This document shows, piece after piece, positions 1-14,135 of a stretch of 64,000 nucleotides of DNA. Under the pieces are notes generated by a model. The model saw nothing but the letters and a program-made list of their open reading frames with translations. It ran no database searches and had not been told where the DNA came from. Source of the DNA: Scatophagus argus (lineage: Eukaryota; Chordata; Actinopteri; Scatophagidae); NCBI RefSeq assembly GCF_020382885.2, contig NC_058498.1, forward strand, positions 8,096,501 to 8,160,500. The letters are read 5' to 3'. Within the stretch, counting starts at the first letter, position 1; each line of letters opens with the position of its first letter. A program made the translations under genes and the position numbers.

Positions 1-525
1 CCTGAGCAAGCAGTGTTATCTGCTGGGTCCTGAGGTGTTTGAAGATCTCTGGCTGGCTTGAAGCCATCACTAGCAGGCTGCCCCTGAAAAGAGTCTAAAT
101 GATTAACTTGGCAGATATCAGTTTCAGTTTTATAAAGTGGTTAATGTGTTGAGCCAAAGAACCAGAACACATGAGGATGAAAAAAAACCCCACAAACACA
201 GTGTCATAGTTATGGATTTTATATAGTGCTTATTATTCACTTCTTATTATTTCAGTAGATCACCACGCAAGACTTAATGTTACAATAAAAATACTTTCTT
301 TGACTTATCACACAACAATTGTTGATGTTTTTGCATGAACCTTTTATATCCAGCTTTAATTTTGCTATCCCACACTAATCTTCATAAAGTGCCATACTAT
401 AGCTTACAGACTGGCTCAACACATATGTTCTTTACAGGTGAATACAGAGAAGTTAAAAGTCTGTGCTCAGCTCTTCTGTATTTAGTTTCACTCCTGCCAT
501 CTGGTGTGCCCTTGCAGATACTGGC

Positions 526-1132
526 CTATTGCTTAGCAGACAAATGTGCAGTTTCAGGAAGAGGAAGTAAAGGCTTGTGAAAATGCTTGTGATTGTGAAA
601 TAAAACTGTATGGACTTTGTTCTTATTTTGCCTTTTCACCTTTGTCTGGGCAACGTTTTCATTTTCTTCTTTAACATTTCTTAGAACTTGGTCTTGATCC
701 TCCTTTTGGTTCTTCTCCCCAGCAGTGACTGATGATTGATGTCCTGATGTGGACACATCTGGGTAAAAATTGATTATGTAACATATTACGCAGCCTAACC
801 ACAGTAAATATGTCAGTTTTAGTCTTTCATGGTACTTAAGCGCACGGGTAAATCAAAGATAAGTCAAACATTTTTAGTTTAGCCAATATTAAAAAACATG
901 TGATATCAATACATGAAGTGATTTAACCCTGGTAGACTGCATTGGTTTTTCATAAAACAACAGATGGATCAGTTGGTGTCTAGTCACAGAAGAAAACTGC
1001 AGAAAACTATAAAACTCTGTTGGAAAACTTACCCTGAGTTTGTTTTTGAGTCAAGATGAATAACTTGAAACCACATTCAGGACAGAATTTAAATGACTTT
1101 TCCACTTGAATTCCACATTCAGGGCAGAACAT
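526..1132 (-). CDS. Small double zinc-ribbon protein, two exons
   Basis: Coding exon 1 runs 1132 down to 1033 and ends at a good donor (GTAAGT). Exon 2 runs 758 down to 526, follows a TTTTTACCCAG acceptor and ends in TAG. The joint keeps frame (a Gly/Asp codon split 1+2) and gives 110 residues. The N-terminus carries two CPECG knuckles, Cys3/Cys6 and Cys17/Cys20, the spacing of a compact zinc ribbon like the one at the start of VRK3. The rest is Lys/Glu/Gln-rich, then His-rich (HNHKHFHK), with no membrane segment. The start ATG has a GCACC context, and a possible splice acceptor ends at 1140, so a 5' non-coding exon is likely. I do not recognise the gene, and the function is unknown beyond likely zinc binding. 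A donor-like AAAG/GTGAAA inside exon 2 means the real transcript could splice on and leave the window to the left. The exon joint is my inference. Confidence 0.5.
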
Positions 1133-1141
1133 GGTGCGTCT

Positions 1142-2023
1142 GTTTAGACAGATAACATTAGGCAGATGAATTTTAAAATCTAAAAAAGTATAGTACAGAC
1201 TACTTGTTTGTTTCTTTTTTTGTTTCTAATTTTGTTTCTTGTTTCTGGTTTTCACCAATACCACGAAGCAGAGCATAGCATACAGTTGAGTCAAATCCCA
1301 TAGTGAATTAATAAATCACTTAGTGAATTAAAAAAAATAATGTGTTTAACTTATTCTGTTCTAATGCAGAAAAAGAACTTACCTTGTTTGCTCTATTTGC
1401 CTACATTGCTGACAATGAACACAATGACAATATGAGCTGTGAACTGAGCTTATGTAGCTTACTGAGTCACTCATTTACTTTCATTTTCTTTTTCTTTTCC
1501 AATAAGAGGTGTGGCTGGTTTGTTTTTCTTTTGCTATGCTTATTGAGCCAGAAATAATCCAAACCAGAATTTTTACAATGCTTGTCCTAATAACAAAGAT
1601 GTTCCATTTACTCTCATATGTGACAAACAGAACAGGAAATCTTGACCTGAGAATAATCCAAGGTCCCTATTTTCTAACAAAAATTAATCAAAGTGTACAG
1701 ATCACCTTTTTCAAAACAAAGCATTAAGTACAATCAAGGTCACACAAAAAAATCCAAAGTGACTGTGAAGTTTGGAAAATCCTTGACTGAACTGCAATCT
1801 CAATGTTCATAGTAAAAAGTATGGAAACATAAAGCAACTGTCATGAGATTATTATCAAACAGAATTGTAATACTACCGCTACAATGGGATAGGAAATTGT
1901 CAGCATTTGCTTTAGTAGTTCTGTTATGCTAATATTGTTTAAGGAGGTTGTACCATCTTCTGGATTATTATGAGAGGATCACAGCTTAACTTGGACATGT
2001 GTGACAACTTTGTTCAACAACTA
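1142..2023. other. AT-rich stretch without a recognised gene
   Basis: Only short chance ORFs are seen. It lies upstream of the minus-strand zinc-ribbon exons and may hold their promoter or 5' non-coding exon, but nothing here marks one clearly. Confidence 0.4.
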
Positions 2024-2045
2024 CCCCCCCCCCCCCCCCCCCCCC
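2024..2045. repeat. Homopolymer run of 22 C
   Basis: An uninterrupted run of cytosines directly abutting the 5' end of the LINE fragment. Its length is likely to be uncertain in the assembly. Confidence 0.95.
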
Positions 2046-3317
2046 GCTTGGCCTGACCGACTGCATCACAGGCTACATCAACTTCTGTGTGGAGAACACC
2101 TTGCCAACCCGGAGGGTACGGTGTTTCTCCAAAAACTAGCCCTGTGTGACCCCTGAGCTGAAAGCCCAGCTGAACCAGAAGAAGAGGGCTTTCTTTTCTG
2201 GGGACAGAGTGGAGCAGAAGAGAGTTCAGTGTGAACTCAAGTACGCAATCAGGCCACAGTATGTGAGACTGCGTAACTATATGTCTGAGGTGGTAGTCTG
2301 CAGCACGGGGCCCCCTCAGGGAACAGTACTCTCACCTTTCCTCTTCACCCTCTACACCTCGGACTTCACCTACAACACCAGCAGATGTCACCTCCAGAAG
2401 TTCTCTGACGACTCAGCCATTGTTGGCTGTGTGTCTGAGGGGAATGAGACGGAGTACAGGTCAGTCATCGCGGACTTTGTGGAATGGTGTGAGCGCAACC
2501 ACCTGTGCTTAAACACCAGTAAAACAAAGGAGATGGTGATCGACTTCCGAAGAAGGACATTACCACTTACACCAGTATATCATATGTCACAGAACATCCA
2601 GGGCTTGGACATCGAGATTGTGGACAGTTTTAAGTACTTGGGTGTTCACCTCAACCATAAACTGGACTGGTCACATAACACCAATGCCCTGTACAAGAAG
2701 GGCCAAAGTCGCCTCCACCTTCTTAGGCGACTTGGACCTTTGGAGTGTGCAGGCCTCTCCTAAGGACATTTTATGACTCTATGGCAGCCTCTGCTATTCA
2801 CTACGCTGTGGTCTGTTGGGGACCGGGCAGCACGGACCGGGACAGGAAGAGACTAAATAAGCTGGTCAGGAGGGCCAGCTCTGTCCTGGGCTGCCCACTG
2901 GACTCCGTGGAGGAGGTGGGTGAGAGGAGGATGTTAGCCAAGCTGACATCCATCATGGACAACACCTCTGACCCTCTGCATCAGACAGTGGAGGCTCTGA
3001 GCAGCTCCTTCGGCGGCAGGCTGCTACACCCTCAGTGTAGGAAGGAGCTACCACAGGTCCTTCATTCCCACTGCTGTTAGACTGCATAATTCAATGGTCT
3101 AGTCCTCTTTTCTTAGGAGGACTTGTATGTAACTGTATATTGTACTGTGTTTACTTACCTTGTAAATTGTTCATTTATTTTACCTCTACATTCTTTTGTA
3201 ACTGTTTTTGCACACTTGTTGCTTTTTGCACTCCTCTTCTGTCCTTGTGAGCTGCCACAAAAAGTGAATTACCCCACTGCGGGATCAATAAAGTTCATCT
3301 TATCTTATCTTATCTTA
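2046..3317 (+). mobile_element. 5'-truncated L2/Maui-type LINE (dead)
   Basis: This is the 3' part of a non-LTR retrotransposon. The reading frame at 2146-2763 holds the reverse transcriptase motifs PPQGTVLSP and FSDDSA (the catalytic Asp pair near 2404-2412), then DFRRR and the thumb-region motif KYLGVHL. Frame is lost near 2745, and the C-terminal part (KLVRRASSVLG, GERRMLAKL) continues in another frame to 3080. The 3' UTR has the teleost-typical ending: a CCCCACTGCGGGATCAATAAAG motif, split here as CCCCACTGCGGGAT then CAATAAAG, followed by a TCTTA microsatellite tail at 3297-3317. There is no endonuclease domain, so the copy cannot move by itself. L2/Maui is assigned from family resemblance; a CR1/Rex relative is the alternative. 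Confidence 0.85.
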
Positions 3318-4989
3318 AAATGCCAACGTCCATGTCTTCAAAGTAATCCACAACTGTGACATGAGGTTGGTGACCCACTTATGCTTGGGGAAACAAAAAC
3401 TGATATATGTTATAAACCCCAGGTCTTACAGGGACACGGTTTCATCACAGGTGACGCTGATGAACCCACCGCCCTTAATCTTCTGCTTCTGACTTCAGAA
3501 ATTACTGCAATGCCATCATTTCCTTGCGTCCGTGTTTTGGCTTTTCAGCCCATGCAATTCCCCACTCGTCCAGCAGCTGTCGCTAGAGAGCTTTCCAGTC
3601 TCATCCATCAACTTAACATCCACCTTTCCTCACACCTGTTCCCTGTTTCCCCTAACACAGCCAAGTATTACCACTCAGTCAGTACTTTCCCCTTGCTTGT
3701 TTGTCTCTGTCACTCACCAGTCATAGTGTGCCAACCATTACTCTGCCTTGTCTGACCCTCTCAGTCCCAGCAACCACTTGCCTGCCCCTTAGACCTCTTT
3801 GTACTGTAGTTTGTTTGGACTGATGTCTTGTTGTCATCCTGTTGCTTGACACTTGAGTTAATAATGTTTTTTTTTCGGATCCTACTCCTCTTTAACTGTC
3901 TGGATTTAAATTTCAATCCAATATTTTTGATGAGCAAGTCCCTGTATTGTTTGTATCTCATGCTCTACTTTCACAACAGACAAAGAAACACACACACATA
4001 CGCACATGCAGGTGACTGCAGACCTTAACACCATGTCTTATTTTCCCTCCGACCCATCTACAAAACTACATTACTGTGCGAACTACTGTGCATCGGTCTA
4101 TAAATGCAGTCACAATGCTCAAGAGCAGTACTGTTGCTGAGCAGAACCGATGTAGAAATTGATGGACTGCAGCTGTGCTTGCTAGCATGCTGCTTTTCTG
4201 ACAAAAAAAGGCACAGTAGATAAATGATAAATGTTGGTTGGAGGTGTTGTACTGGTGTTTACAATGCTGTATACTAACTCTGACAAGATGACACAACTTC
4301 AGCCAATCTTTAGTTTAAACATGATGTGTGTCATCGCTAAAAACTCATTCTGAATATGTGCAGTTAATTTGGGTGAAAGCACATTTGACACTGATCATAC
4401 ATAACACAGGAAAGGTTGTAAAAGATGACTGGGAGAGACAGAAGAGGACAAGTGGAAGAAAAACCGCAGTAAAGGAAAAGAATAACCTTTGGAATTTAAT
4501 TAAATTCAAGACAAACTCTTTGCCAAGGCAGCTGAAAGGCCAAGAGGTCCATTTTAATGGCACTGAAGTGAAACAGCAGGATGTGTTGAGTTCACATGGG
4601 AGGGATGTGGGGAATATTTTCCTACCAAAATGCTTGCATACATAATAAGATGGCATTTGTGATTGGGGGTGGGGAAATAGCACTACTTTCCACTGCCTCT
4701 GAAGTCAGTGCTCAAGGAGCATGCTAAATCATATCATTTCATCTCACTGCTAAACTGAATTGTTAACCGTGCTAACAGGCTTGGACTGTGTGTGTGTGTG
4801 TGTATTTGGTGTGTGGGTGTTAATCTCAGTGCAGGGCTATTGAGTCCTCCTCCTCCTCTTTACCACCCACACATCTCTTCCACACAAAGGCACACACCGT
4901 TACGAGTTACGAGCCAATCACCACCTCTCTTCCCTTCAGTGTCTTTTACCTGCGTCACACTGCATGTGTTGCCATGGCGATCGCTGATG

Positions 4990-5025
4990 CCCCCCCCCCC
5001 CCCACACACACACACACACACACAC
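4990..5025. repeat. Compound C-run plus (CA)n microsatellite
   Basis: Fourteen C followed by about eleven CA units. Confidence 0.95.
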
Positions 5026-7699
5026 TATCTCTCTTTGCCTCTTCCAGTGCGAGAATGAAACCGACTTGTGTCTGATGATGCAGGCTGGCTGCAGACGTCA
5101 TCACTTCCCTCGGGAAGAAGGCCTATTTTTACCACTGGGCACAAAGTATACCGAGCTGCCTAACATATTTATGGAACCGCATCTAATCCCAGCCTGCCAG
5201 GAAAACATCTCCCCCTACGCTGTGCATCACTCTCTCTCTCTCCATTCATCTCACAGAAACACTGTTCCTTCCAAGGCATATTTTTAGCCTCTGAACTAAA
5301 ATGAAAGCCCTTGTGAAGGTTTTGGAAAATCTTGTTTTAATGTCTGCACTGTTTTATCTGTCATGCTGTATTTACCAGCAAAGGGAGACCACTCACACAT
5401 ACTCACCCTCCACAGGGAGGTCAGATGTCAGTGGTCACAGTCACCCAAGGAGCTCCAGCATCGGAGCTGGAAGAGACTCTCTGTCTTGCACGAGGATGCT
5501 TCGACTGAGCAGTTTCCTGTTGTGCCGAGACGACAGTGAAAGGAGTCAGCATGACATCACTCACAGTTTCCTGGCTGGTCATTTTGATGCCAGGAAATAG
5601 GAACTAACTGTCTGAAGCAGAACCTCTATAGTGAGGTAAATTAAAATGAAAAGCCAGGTGGGCTAACAGAAAGATACAAATATACACATTCAAGAAAGTG
5701 CTGGTCTCAAAAAATAAAAGAGAGCAGTCAACAAAAGTCAAAACATCTGCAAAGTGATCATACACTGTGAGTTTGCAGTGTGCTCATGCTTCGTCTTCTC
5801 TCCAAGGTGGACTAAAATTCACAGTGTTATCTGATACACGCCTAATGTGGCAACTGAAGCTGGTGCATCGTGAAACCTCTTCACTTACATGGCAACAAAG
5901 TCTTTTCTGATTCTGATTCTGATTCTGATAATCAGGACTTAAACTGGGCCACGGCAAGCTGTAAGTACGCTTCATCTCATCCCATATTATGTCAAACATC
6001 ACTTCACTTTTAGTCTTTTATTCTCTCAGTAAGAAGACAGATGTTGGAGACAAATTCTACAACCAAAATTAATCATGACAACTACTGATTTATGTTCAAT
6101 CAGTTGTGTGGTTGCTGTGAATGTGGTAAATAAATAAATAAATAAAAGGCAGGTAAAGGTATTTATCACACTGAAGTCACACCCAGGCCACCTTATCAAA
6201 TGACTAGTCAGGCTTTTGTGAACATGTCTTTTCTAGTTCTGCCAAGGTGTGCTACGTCTTGATTGCGTGACCAGGTGCACCTGGCCTGGAACAGAAGTGC
6301 TTTAAAAAGCTCCTGTGCCAGAAGGGACAGACTTCTGGAGTTGTGACTGCTGAGCTAAATGTCTCTCAGGGACGAAACACTTTCAAATAGGTAACACATG
6401 AGTGGCATTGGGGGATCATAACTGGCGAGGTTAAAATTGGATTTCTTTATTTAACTGAATCGCGAAATGGCTGCAGTTGGACTTCCTGAAGGGCTGCAAC
6501 ATAAACCCATGAGTACTGAACAAATACATGACACCCAACCAGCAGGGGTGGACCAATAGGTGTGCACAGCAACACCAGAGGGCTGCTGTTATTATCACAT
6601 TAATTGTGACTCGCCCATTGTCAACCACAACCGTAAGCCTGGGTACACAGATATGGGGAGAAGGAAAACACAGAAAGGATCAGGTCCCATATATTCAAGC
6701 CCACTTGATTATTGAGGTGGCAGCATCAGCCACTGAGCCACCGCACATCAGCAGCAACAGCATCACAGTTTCTATGGAAAATCAACCCGGTGTCCTCCCA
6801 CATTCAGTCATCTTTTAACACATTCAAGATGGATGTATAAAAGCCTGAAACGGTCGGTGGTTATCAAATTCTATCTTCCCCTAAAATTAAAAGCATGTCT
6901 TTTGGCATAAAATCAAACGCTTGACCTTAGGGGTGAAATCAAAATTGCCTGAGACAGGCGGAAGATTTTTCCGGAAAGCGTAATTTGCATTTTTCTGTTT
7001 TCGGTCTGGTTGGAAAATGGATCAAAACCACCGTTTGAGGCAAATTGCTTAACGCTTCTGTTACCATCACTGTTGTCTTATGCTGGGAAAATCATATGAC
7101 AAATCACTGATTCTGTTGGACCTTCAGATTGTTGTGGCAGAAAGATTCTAAGAACCATTACAGTCATTTTATACTGTGCAACACAAGAGACGGTGTGAAC
7201 CTGCAGCGAATGTGTCATGAAAACTGTACATATGTAAATGTGGGGTAACATTAACCTGTGATGTTCACACATGCCAGAAATACACGCACTACTATAACTG
7301 TAATACGTTCCGGAAAAAAACATGAATCATATATTTTTCATCCTTTGTGTCTCTGACAGATGAAGTTCTACCAGCTGACTGTGCAGCCCTCGTCTCCCAC
7401 ACCCACAAAGTCCATCATATTACATTCATCATGTCTCCGCCACCACCAGCGTTTGGCGTCAGGGGCATTTCTTACATTACTCTCAGCTTCTCCTCCCGTC
7501 TTAAAAACACGATGACATCACAACGCGGCCTAATTGCCAAAAACTTAAATTTTCATCTGTATCACGTATGGAAACTCACTGCATCATTCACTCACATGAT
7601 GTCTCTGACTGAGCTGATGTTTAGCCATGAAAAGACGTAAGCCTGCTGAGGTTTTGTGGCTACGTGTGTTTCATGTGTTTCATGTGAACTTTTGATTTG

Positions 7700-7722
7700 C
7701 ACACACACACACACACACACAG
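7700..7722. repeat. (CA)n microsatellite
   Basis: Eleven or so consecutive CA units. A shorter CA run follows at 7907-7920. Confidence 0.95.
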
Positions 7723-10347
7723 ATACACTATCACTTCACGTGTGAGGTTTCTACGCCTTGCATGAACGTGGAACTTCACCTACTCTTTGAAACTACGTCA
7801 CTGGGCGAAATGGAGCAGGCTAGTGGGATTCATGCAAATACATGTGAACCCATACTCGTCAGGATTGTGATTCACTTAATTTACAGCTGAACATATGTAA
7901 AATAAAACACACACACACACCTTACCCTCAAAGTGTTCCTCAAAATGAACTGAATTACCCTTTAACAACTTTTAACATGAGGTATTTTACCTGACCTTTT
8001 GTTTTGATGTAAATTTAGCGATTCATATACTTATTGTGACTGAGTGTTACTTATGGCTCCCTCTTGAAAAATCACAAGTGTTTCTAAAGTGGGCCAGCTG
8101 TCAGCAATGTCGGTTCAAAAGGGGGATAACATAAACCTTGTTCTGGAAATACACATAGAATACATAACAGTTTATAATGACTGCAACAGCAGTGCAAGCT
8201 TTGGTTTCCCGAAGGTCAGCTTTACAGCCACATGTCCACATGTCCAAGGTCTCAGCACCAGAGCGGCGAAAACAAATACATCGTAATATACTTCTCTGAA
8301 CCCAGAATTATCATGTGTGAATGACGAGCGCTGCAAAAGGAAATGAGATCTAAGATAAGATTATGTCTAACATGTTTTATTTTTGAACACACAGGCCCAC
8401 ACAAAGTCACATACCTGGTGTTCAGGCGCTGTAACATAGTTGGCCAGAGTCAAGACACAGCATTAATGTAAGTAGTTTGAAAGAGAAAAGAATGCCTCAT
8501 ACAGTATTTAATTACACAAGGGCACATATCCCAGTTCGGCTGCCTGAGAAACAACACAACACTGTGTTGAGCTTCGTTAGCTTTAAACCCTCACGGCAGA
8601 TTTGCAGGAAATTCATTCATGTGAAGATGAAAGTCAGCCAGCATTTTAAGTTTCTGTCTCACAACAGAAGATGAATGCCAGTTTCTATTAACACTTTCTA
8701 AATGCCTTAAGTCCAATCCACACATCAACCACGTGTTGCTTAGTACAGTGCAAAACATCCCTGATCTCCTTTGGGCTCTGGCACATCTGAAGTTGAATGT
8801 TCGAGCTGATGCCAAGCATTCCTGACAGCTCATTCCTCTGCGCCTCGACTTGCAGCATTAACCCACAGTCATCGACAAAAAAATTACTTCCCAGAGGCCC
8901 GAGTTTATTCCTCCGCTGGCGTTAACTCGTGTTGTAAGAATTTAGGACGTTTATCTGACACGTTATTATATTACGACACACTAAAGGGCCTTTTGTGGGA
9001 AACTTAACAATATCATGTCACAAATTCTCCTCCCAACAGGGTTAGTGATCTAACTTTTAACCCACTGACTATTTGTGATCATTTTCAAAAACACATCGTA
9101 TGTTTTTAAGTAATTTTCTACCTGCCATGTGTTTCAATTTATGTCAGTATTTGGGTAACTCAGCTCGATGCAAAGCCTCCTTGAGATGCTGTCGCCTTTA
9201 ACGCACACTGTGGCATCTGGTGGTGTGGCTCTCGATGTGGCACCTGCTCTTGTCAAATGTCTTGCATTAGCATGGATTTCTGCACAGATTCAGGTTCCCC
9301 AGAGGATGACTCTTGTTGATCTGGTGACTTTTCACATAGCACTGCAAGCAGGTCAAGGTTTTGCTTATCCAGGAAAATATACCCGCAACCAATTCAGGAA
9401 GGTCAGTTATATTCATATAATTATATTCATTCCCCATAGAGAATGAAAGTATACGGGTATGGCTTAATTTCTACGCAAATCTAAAAGTCCAGTTTGCAGT
9501 TTCATTTTGAAATTTGGTTGTGCGTCGCCTACCAGTTTGGAAATTCCATTTTAATTAAATTTCATACTTATTTTGGCTGTGATGTGTTTTAGAGTCATTC
9601 ACTCATCGTGGACACAGAAGAAAAATCAAATTAAGATTTGAATAAATTCTACACTTTTCTGCGTAATTTTTCTTTAAGTGCTGCTCCCTGTATGTTGTGT
9701 GTAAAGTATAACCGTGTGTTTGTTTTACATTGTGAATCTGATCCTTGAAAAAAGGTCAATGACTGTTTACACCATGAGTAACCCTGTATGTTATATGTAT
9801 GTTGTATTGTACAGTTTATTGTGTACCAGCACTTCAGCAATAATGTAACTGTGAAGTGACCTTCCAGCCAAAGTCTATTTTCAAACTCTCACTTCCTGAA
9901 GGTTTAAGTTGCAGCCGTCGTTTTTATTCCTCAAGAACAGCAGCTGTGTTATGGTGGTTAAAGTGAATGCTGACTGATTGGGGACAATTTCATTTTTTTG
10001 ATCATCTTTAAAAAAAAATCAAACCTCTTTCCTGTAATAAAATATTTTTGTATGTTTTGTATGTTTCAACTATCGCTGTTTTACCAAAGCGAGGCTAAAT
10101 ACTTTTCTTCAGTGCTGTGACTTTACACATCGATTACAAAGACAAGATATTTCCACAGCTGCGGGGAAGTTACTCGATCTGACAAATTAATTTGAAACCC
10201 AACATTTACGGACGAAGGCTGCAAAACTTCAACGTTGATATTTAGCTCACATTTCATATTGCTGTGTTGTCAGTTAAAGGGAAAAGAGAGTGAAAAACTG
10301 TGTTGCGTGTGTGTTAACATCCTTTCCAGCCATATTGCCTGCCCTTG

Positions 10348-10365
10348 TTTTTTTTTTTTTTTTTT
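10348..10365. repeat. Poly-T run
   Basis: Eighteen T in a row, followed by a C-rich tract at about 10450-10500. Confidence 0.95.
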
Positions 10366-12029
10366 GGTTTCATCTTTTTCTTGTATTGCAGGCTCAGCAC
10401 CCCCACTCACTGAACAATATATTCAGACAAAAATATCTCTCCTCTGTTGGTTTACCCCACCCCCCAACACCACCCCAACCCCACCTCCATTTCCGCCACA
10501 GCATTAAGAGATATGCGCTCATCATGTGATCCGCCCACTAAAAAGCTTTGCAGTGATGGATGGGGCCTACCTGTGACGCACACACCCCCTCTGTGTAACC
10601 CTTTACAAGCCACAACTTTGTCTGGTAATGAAGCAAACAAAAGCCAAATACTTCAAGATATTAAGTCAGCGTTAAATCTTATCAATTGATTTAATTGTTT
10701 GCGCCTGTGTATTTAAGGACAAATGCCAAAAATAAAAAAATTAAAATTAAAAATCACATGAAAAGGTAGGAAACCAAACAGACTCAGAATAATTGACTGC
10801 AAGGTCCATATTGTAATTAGAAAACTGGTACCAAATTTATATCAAATTTTAAAATAAAAAAAAAATGTAAAAGCAGCTATGGAAAATGAAAACTCTTGAG
10901 AAGAAAATTGACTTGACATGACTTTTTCATTGGATGGGCAAATTGGTTTTGAGACTTTGTGTAACAGAAAACCAAACTGAAAACTGTCTGCTGACCAGAG
11001 GAAGTGTTGAAATCAGATTGAACTTCTCCTAATTCTGATTTGCAGGAATACGAGTGTCTTGGCCGAGGACATAAGGCAGAAGTGAGAACAAAGACACCAC
11101 ACAGATGTATAATAAAAACTATAATTCATGTCTTGTGCAACTTGAGATATTTCTTATACATTTATCATATAATTCTAAAATAATTACATATTATTTAGAA
11201 CTATGCATTTATTTATGTAAACAAACCTCAATGTAGCACCTCAGTGTTTGTAGTTTCTCCCTTCTCTCCTTGGCAATAGAACCTGCACCAAAGATCATCT
11301 ATTGAGAAAATGAATCGCTCTGGAGAGAGTGAAAGTTCATACAAAACCTTACAAACAGAAGTTCAGATAATCTTCACATAAGGTCTCTTTACTGTTTCTG
11401 TCCCCAGAACTTTCAACCACATCTCATGATCATCTTTAGCAGATACTCATCTGAAGTATAAGTACTGTAGCTTATACACATAACTAGAATCGAGCATGAC
11501 TGAAGTTCATATCGGGTATCCGTTGTTTAACATTGCAATATGTCATCTGTCACTGACTTTGACTTAGAAGCATAACAAACTTCATATTAGTGCCTTTTGT
11601 TTTTTGAAGAATTTTTTTGAAACTCTATCTTTTCTTGGGGCATGTAACTTGATAGAAAAGATGTTGAAAAGACTTTTTCATCCTGATGTCCATTGTAGTT
11701 GCTGTTGGAAAAACCCACAAACCAGCGGTCAAAAAGACAATCATGCTTTCTTTCTGTGGAAAAAAAACTGTATTTACAATTAAAGCAAAATGTAAATTGG
11801 CATAATAAACAAACATTTGTGGAAAAGTACGATCAAAGAAACACTGTCAAAGTTTAGGCCTTTAACACACTATTACATCCACAGTCACTGCCTGTAGCTG
11901 AACACCGGAAAGCGGCCCAGAGTGAGACTTCCCTCTCGTCTCCTCCTCTCTTGTCGGTTGGTCCCTTCGGTAAAATAAAAGTCTGGAAAACGTAATTTCT
12001 GCCCAGTGCGCGTGCTCTGATGTGACATA

Positions 12030-12218
12030 ATGGAACGTGCGAGCCTAGAAAAGCTCGAGGCAGCGCGCGCGCTCACGCAGTACACTCAGATCCTGCTCGA
12101 GAGCAGAGGACAGAGAGCGGAGTTCAGTCGCGTGTTGAGCGTATTGATTGAACACAAGAGATTTCGCATTCTTGCTTATTTGTGTGAGGTTATGGACGCA
12201 GTTCTGAGGCAGTGCTGA
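12030..12218 (+). CDS. Upstream ORF in the jund 5' leader
   Basis: A 62-codon ATG frame with a strong start context (A at -3, G at +4) inside the CpG-rich jund leader. It stops at TGA 33 bases before the jund ATG and is in the same frame as jund, with eleven sense codons between the stop and the main start. The predicted peptide is Leu/Arg/Glu-rich and helical-looking. It bears no resemblance to the usual JunD N-terminus (METPFY). Such a frame would be expected to dampen translation of the main ORF. Whether it lies in the mRNA depends on the transcription start, which the sequence does not fix. A protein-coding role for the peptide itself is not supported. Confidence 0.4.
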   Translation: MERASLEKLEAARALTQYTQILLESRGQRAEFSRVLSVLIEHKRFRILAYLCEVMDAVLRQC

Positions 12219-13070
<852 letters not shown>

Positions 13071-14135
13071 CCGGAGTGACAGAGCTGCAGTTGGGCTACT
13101 GACCAGCATATAAGCTCCTTGGACTTTGTTAATGTTGGTTTTTCAGTATGTAGCGTAGCCCAAATGTGTGCCGTTCCTAAGAGGGGTGAATGCAGGGCCA
13201 CGTAGACCAAACTGTACATTAATATTCGGCTATTTAAGCGGCTATCAGCATCTGAAACATATAAACATACCTGGTTGGACACAATTGAAAATACTGATTG
13301 ATGAGACTTTTCCGCTCTAATCGGCTAATATGGACAAGTTGCATTTTTATATAGAAAAATAAATAAGATAAAAGGGATTTTGAGGATCAACATGGCATCA
13401 CTATCGCCTCCCTCCAGTGGAGCGAATAATCGCCGATTGGTTTATTAGATTTATACCGAAATAAAGAGTGGTTTGCATTTAATATATTCGATGTGTAAAA
13501 TCCCGTCCTACATCGTATATGTGTTTACTGGCGAACAGCAACGTTAAACTGCAGATTTTTTAAAAGGAATTTGGCCATGAGATTTCCCAGTGGAGGGAAC
13601 GATGCACTTATTGGGGCTGTATGCTCAACTTTAACGACAGAAGGCGCCGATTTTTCCTGTAAAAATGTTTACAGACTGACTATATACAGTCTCAAACCTG
13701 GACCAAACGAATTTTCAATATTCCTACATTACCCTGCACACTTATGGCACAGGTTAACGTGTGAATATTTGGTTGTAAGAAAAAAAAAATGCAAAAACTC
13801 ATGTTTCATATGAACGATATAATATGCTATGGACTATTTGCCATACGTTTCTGTGGAGAACAATTTGCATGTTCTTGACATACTCGAATGTTGCCCACAG
13901 CTGGGTGTCAAAGGGTGCAATTAATCAGTGTTTATTATCCGTAACCCTTTACAGATACCTGTGTTGGTCTATTTTTTACTATATCGTGTCATAATTTCAG
14001 TGTGTTCTTGTTTTATTGTGAGGAGTGGTAACATTTTTGTTGCGTCGACTGTTGCTGTCACTCTCTAGCCTACATTTGTTTGGCTTTTGCCGCTGTGTTC
14101 TGAAGTAAATGCTGCTGGCAATAAACACTGTTTAA
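13071..14135 (+). other. jund: Probable jund 3' UTR
   Basis: AT-rich sequence directly after the stop. AATAAA signals lie at 13460-13465 and 14120-14125; the second is followed by a GT-rich stretch, so transcripts of about 0.4 and 1.05 kb of 3' UTR are both possible. No other gene is seen here. Confidence 0.55.

Larger units (their letters stand above)
3318..11880. other. Long intergenic region, no gene recognised
   Basis: About 8.5 kb upstream of jund. It holds microsatellites and short open frames with no recognisable domain. Two spots look mildly promoter-like: a CRE-type GACGTCATC near 5094-5102, and a TTTAAAAAG box near 6301 followed by a short ATG frame that ends at a GTAACA donor. The open frame at 5301-5600 starts with a hydrophobic stretch, but the rest is low-complexity Ser/Arg and there is no splice or homology support. 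Confidence 0.5.

Noticed and set aside
5301-5600. 99-codon ORF with a hydrophobic N-terminus that mimics a signal peptide
   Set aside because: No homology recognised, the remainder is low-complexity Ser/Arg/His, and no promoter or poly(A) signal frames it. Consistent with chance.
6295-6395. TTTAAAAAG box followed by an ATG mini-frame and a GTAACA donor
   Set aside because: The donor is poor and no partner exon is visible; such combinations are expected by chance in this much AT-rich sequence.
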